Shown here: piece after piece, positions 62,023-64,000 of the stretch
How positions within the stretch are numbered: the stretch's first letter is position 1
Layout of the letters: every line of letters begins with the position of its first letter
Assembly: GCF_012999535.1 (NCBI RefSeq)
Contig: NZ_JABBWV010000001.1
Location: 372,001 to 436,000 of the forward strand
From: Microbispora sp. H11081
GTDB taxonomy: Bacteria > Actinomycetota > Actinomycetes > Streptosporangiales > Streptosporangiaceae
Direction of reading: 5' to 3'
Length of the DNA stretch: 64,000 nt
Position numbers and translations under genes: made by a program
The notes under the pieces: generated by a model
Told to the model about the DNA's origin: nothing
Databases searched by the model: none
Seen by the model: the letters and a program-made list of their open reading frames with translations, nothing else

Positions 62023-64000
62023 CCCTGCCGCGCCTGGTGATCGCCGCCCCCTCCACCGGACAGGGCAAGACCACCGTGGCGACCGGCCTGATGGCCGCGC
62101 TGCGCGATCGCGGACTGCGGGTCTCCGGTCACAAGGTCGGCCCGGACTACATCGACCCCGGCTATCACGCCCTGGCCACCGGCCGGCCCGGTCGCAACCT
62201 CGATCCGCACCTGGTCGGGGAGGAACGGATCGCCCCCCTGCTGCTGCACGGGGCCCGTGGCACGGACGTGGCCGTGATCGAGGGCGTGATGGGCCTGCAC
62301 GACGGGCGGCTCGGCACCGACGGGTTCTCCTCCACCGCGCACGTCGCGCGCCTGACCCGTACGCCGGTGGTGCTGGTCGCCGACATCTCCCGGATGTCGC
62401 GCTCGGCCGGCGCGGTGGTCGCCGGCATGGCGGCGTACGACCCGGCGGTGGACGTGGCCGGCGTGATCCTCAACCGGGCGGGGTCCGCGCGCAACGTCGC
62501 CGAGGTCGAGCGCTCCCTGCGCCTGCCGGTGCTCGGCGTCGTCCCGCGCGACGACTCGATCTCCTCGCCGTCCCGCCACCTCGGCCTGGTGCCGGCGGCC
62601 GAGCGCGACGGGTCAGCGGCCGCGGTGGCCCGGCTGGGCGAATGGATCGCCCGCCACGTCGATCTCGACGCTGTGCTGGAGACGGCCCGCACGGCGCCCG
62701 GCCTGGACGCCGTGCCGTGGGACCCGGACGCCGAGGTGCTTCCCGTCGCCGGTGAGGCGCCCGTGGTCGCGGTCGCGGCGGGCCGGGCGTTCACGTTCGC
62801 GTACACCGAGACGGAGGAACTCCTCACCGCCGCCGGGTGCCGCGTCGTGCCCTTCGACCCCCTGACCGACGGGTCGCTGCCGGCCGGCACCCGCGCGCTC
62901 CTGCTCGGCGGCGGCTTCCCCGAGGTGTACGTCCGGCGGCTCGCCCGCAATGTCCCGCTGCTGACGCAGGTGCGCGACGCGGTCATGGCGGGGCTGCCGA
63001 CGGTGGCCGAGTGCGCCGGTCTGCTCTACCTGCTCGAAGCCCTCGACGGCACTCCCATGGCAGGGGTGATCGGCGCCCGCGCCACGATGACCGACCGCCT
63101 GACCCTGCGCTACCCGGTGGCCAAGGCCGTGGGCGACAACCTGCTGTCGCGAGCAGGGGAGGAGGTGCCCGGCCACGAGTTCCACCGCACCGCGCTGACC
63201 CGCCCGGCGGCCGGCTGGGCACCGGCGTGGGATATCGACGGCGAACTCGTCGGCGTCGCCTCGCCCACCCTGCACGCCTCCTACCTGCACCTGCACTGGG
63301 CGGGCCGGCCGTACATGGCCCAGCGGTTCGCCGAGGCGGCGGCCACGGCCAGCCCGGTGGCCGCGTCGCCGGTGGCCGTCTCCCCGGTGGTCGCGCCCCC
63401 GGTGGCAGTGTCGCAGTTGGCCGTGTCGGCGCGCATCGGCGACACGGCGCACGAGCCGGTTCCCGCCAAGCCCCTTCACCACCACGGCGACCGGGAGACC
63501 GGGCCGGGGCTGGTCGACTTCGCCGTCAACGTCCACCCGGGGCCACGACCGGCCTGGCTCACCTCCGCGCTGCTCGAAGGGGTGCGCGACTCGGTCTCCT
63601 ACCCGGACCCGGCGCCCGCGCGCGAGGCGATCGCCGAGCTGTACCGGCGTCGTACGGACGAGGTCCTGGTCACCGCGGGCGCGGCCGAGGCGTTCGAACT
63701 GGTCGCCCGGTGGAAGCAGTGGCGCCATGCCGTGGTGGTGCACCCGCAGTTCACCGAGCCGCACGCGGCCCTTGAACGCGCCGGGCACCGGGTCACCGTG
63801 GTCCAGTGCCGCCCGGAGGACGGCTACCGGCTGGACCCGGCCGCGGTGCCCGGCGACGCCGACCTCGTGGTGCTCGGCAACCCCACGAACCCGACAGGAG
63901 TCCTGCACCCGGCAGAGGACATCCTGCGGCTGCGCCGTCCCAAGCGGGTGGTGGTCGTGGACGAGGCGTTCATGGACACGGTCGAGGGGGAGACGGAGTC
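62019..64000 (+). CDS. CobB-CobC fusion: cobyrinate a,c-diamide synthase with aminotransferase-like domain (3' end outside window)
   Basis: The frame is open for 660 codons from GTG 62019 to the window edge. Residues 1 to about 445 are CobB. They show the ATPase loop APSTGQGKTTVATGLMAAL, GHKVGPDYIDPGYH, and a class I glutaminase with Cys in TVAECAGLLYLLEAL and His in LHASYLHLHWAG. It amidates the a and c side chains with glutamine. A linker of about 45 residues with SPVAASPVAVSPV-type repeats follows. From about 490, DFAVNVHPGPRPAWL, VLVTAGAAEAFELVARW and LVVLGNPTNPTGVLHP match CobC/HisC-like PLP enzymes. These include L-threonine-phosphate decarboxylase, which supplies aminopropanol phosphate. 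The PLP lysine lies beyond the visible part. Confidence 0.92.
   Translation, partial: MTLPRLVIAAPSTGQGKTTVATGLMAALRDRGLRVSGHKVGPDYIDPGYHALATGRPGRNLDPHLVGEERIAPLLLHGARGTDVAVIEGVMGLHDGRLGTDGFSSTAHVARLTRTPVVLVADISRMSRSAGAVVAGMAAYDPAVDVAGVILNRAGSARNVAEVERSLRLPVLGVVPRDDSISSPSRHLGLVPAAERDGSAAAVARLGEWIARHVDLDAVLETARTAPGLDAVPWDPDAEVLPVAGEAPVVAVAAGRAFTFAYTETEELLTAAGCRVVPFDPLTDGSLPAGTRALLLGGGFPEVYVRRLARNVPLLTQVRDAVMAGLPTVAECAGLLYLLEALDGTPMAGVIGARATMTDRLTLRYPVAKAVGDNLLSRAGEEVPGHEFHRTALTRPAAGWAPAWDIDGELVGVASPTLHASYLHLHWAGRPYMAQRFAEAAATASPVAASPVAVSPVVAPPVAVSQLAVSARIGDTAHEPVPAKPLHHHGDRETGPGLVDFAVNVHPGPRPAWLTSALLEGVRDSVSYPDPAPAREAIAELYRRRTDEVLVTAGAAEAFELVARWKQWRHAVVVHPQFTEPHAALERAGHRVTVVQCRPEDGYRLDPAAVPGDADLVVLGNPTNPTGVLHPAEDILRLRRPKRVVVVDEAFMDTVEGETE

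Overview
The window is high-GC DNA from a filamentous actinomycete. The gene content (AfsR/SARP regulator, primary-type sigma factor next to dnaG, CbtAB cobalt transporter, aerobic-type cobalamin genes, secreted peptidases, bacterial NO synthase) suggests the Streptosporangiales or a relative. That placement is inference from gene families; no rRNA or other decisive marker is present.

Region 1 (1-9000): the 3' part of glycyl-tRNA synthetase, a 12-bp terminator, and an AfsR-type STAND regulator (minus strand). Divergent from the regulator lies a compact locus that looks like an undescribed RiPP system: a 31-residue Lys/Glu-rich peptide ending in GSG, an E1/ThiF adenylating enzyme with an N-terminal PqqD-like (RRE) domain, and an M50 membrane metalloprotease that also begins with a PqqD-like domain. 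A secreted tripeptidyl-peptidase-type hydrolase follows on the other strand.

Region 2 (9000-22750): housekeeping genes. These are pyruvate phosphate dikinase, a secreted M14 carboxypeptidase, an HTH regulator, dGTPase, a divergent LysR/SDR pair, a LytM-like lipoprotein that has lost its zinc ligands, DnaG primase (probably leaderless), a primary-type sigma factor with a 20-bp terminator, and a small conserved protein.

Region 3 (22800-28800): a persulfide/sulfide detoxification cluster (CstR-like repressor, MBL-rhodanese, rhodanese, TauE exporter) with three near-identical operator palindromes. Then a YtxH-like protein, tRNA-Asn, an MmcQ/YjbR protein and a DUF1062 protein.

Region 4 (29000-36000): NO synthase oxygenase, enoyl-CoA hydratase, galactokinase, an intergenic repeat cluster, catalase KatA, and a VOC/AraC pair.

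Region 5 (36000-41250): a mannitol-type PTS operon on the minus strand: DeoR, 1-phosphofructokinase-family kinase, EIIC, EIIB, EIIA, polyol dehydrogenase and HPr.

Region 6 (41300-52000): two decayed genes, one frameshifted by a 16-bp tandem duplication. Then secreted X-Pro dipeptidyl-peptidase, a secreted discoidin-domain metalloprotease, an MFS transporter, a small translationally coupled peptide with a TIGR03086 protein, a methyltransferase, an Arg/Glu-repeat secreted protein, an acyltransferase-like protein and a PIN toxin-antitoxin pair.

Region 7 (51900-64000): a B12 supercluster under three cobalamin riboswitches. One serves cbtB-cbtA plus a histidine phosphatase (minus strand). One serves cobG, cobH, cobIJ and cobM. 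One serves the ChlI-ChlD chelatase subunit, cobO and a cobB-cobC fusion that runs off the window. cobL faces the others. CobG lacks the C-terminal half that carries the iron-sulfur/siroheme cysteines in its homologues. cobN, cobK, cobD and cobQ are not in this window.
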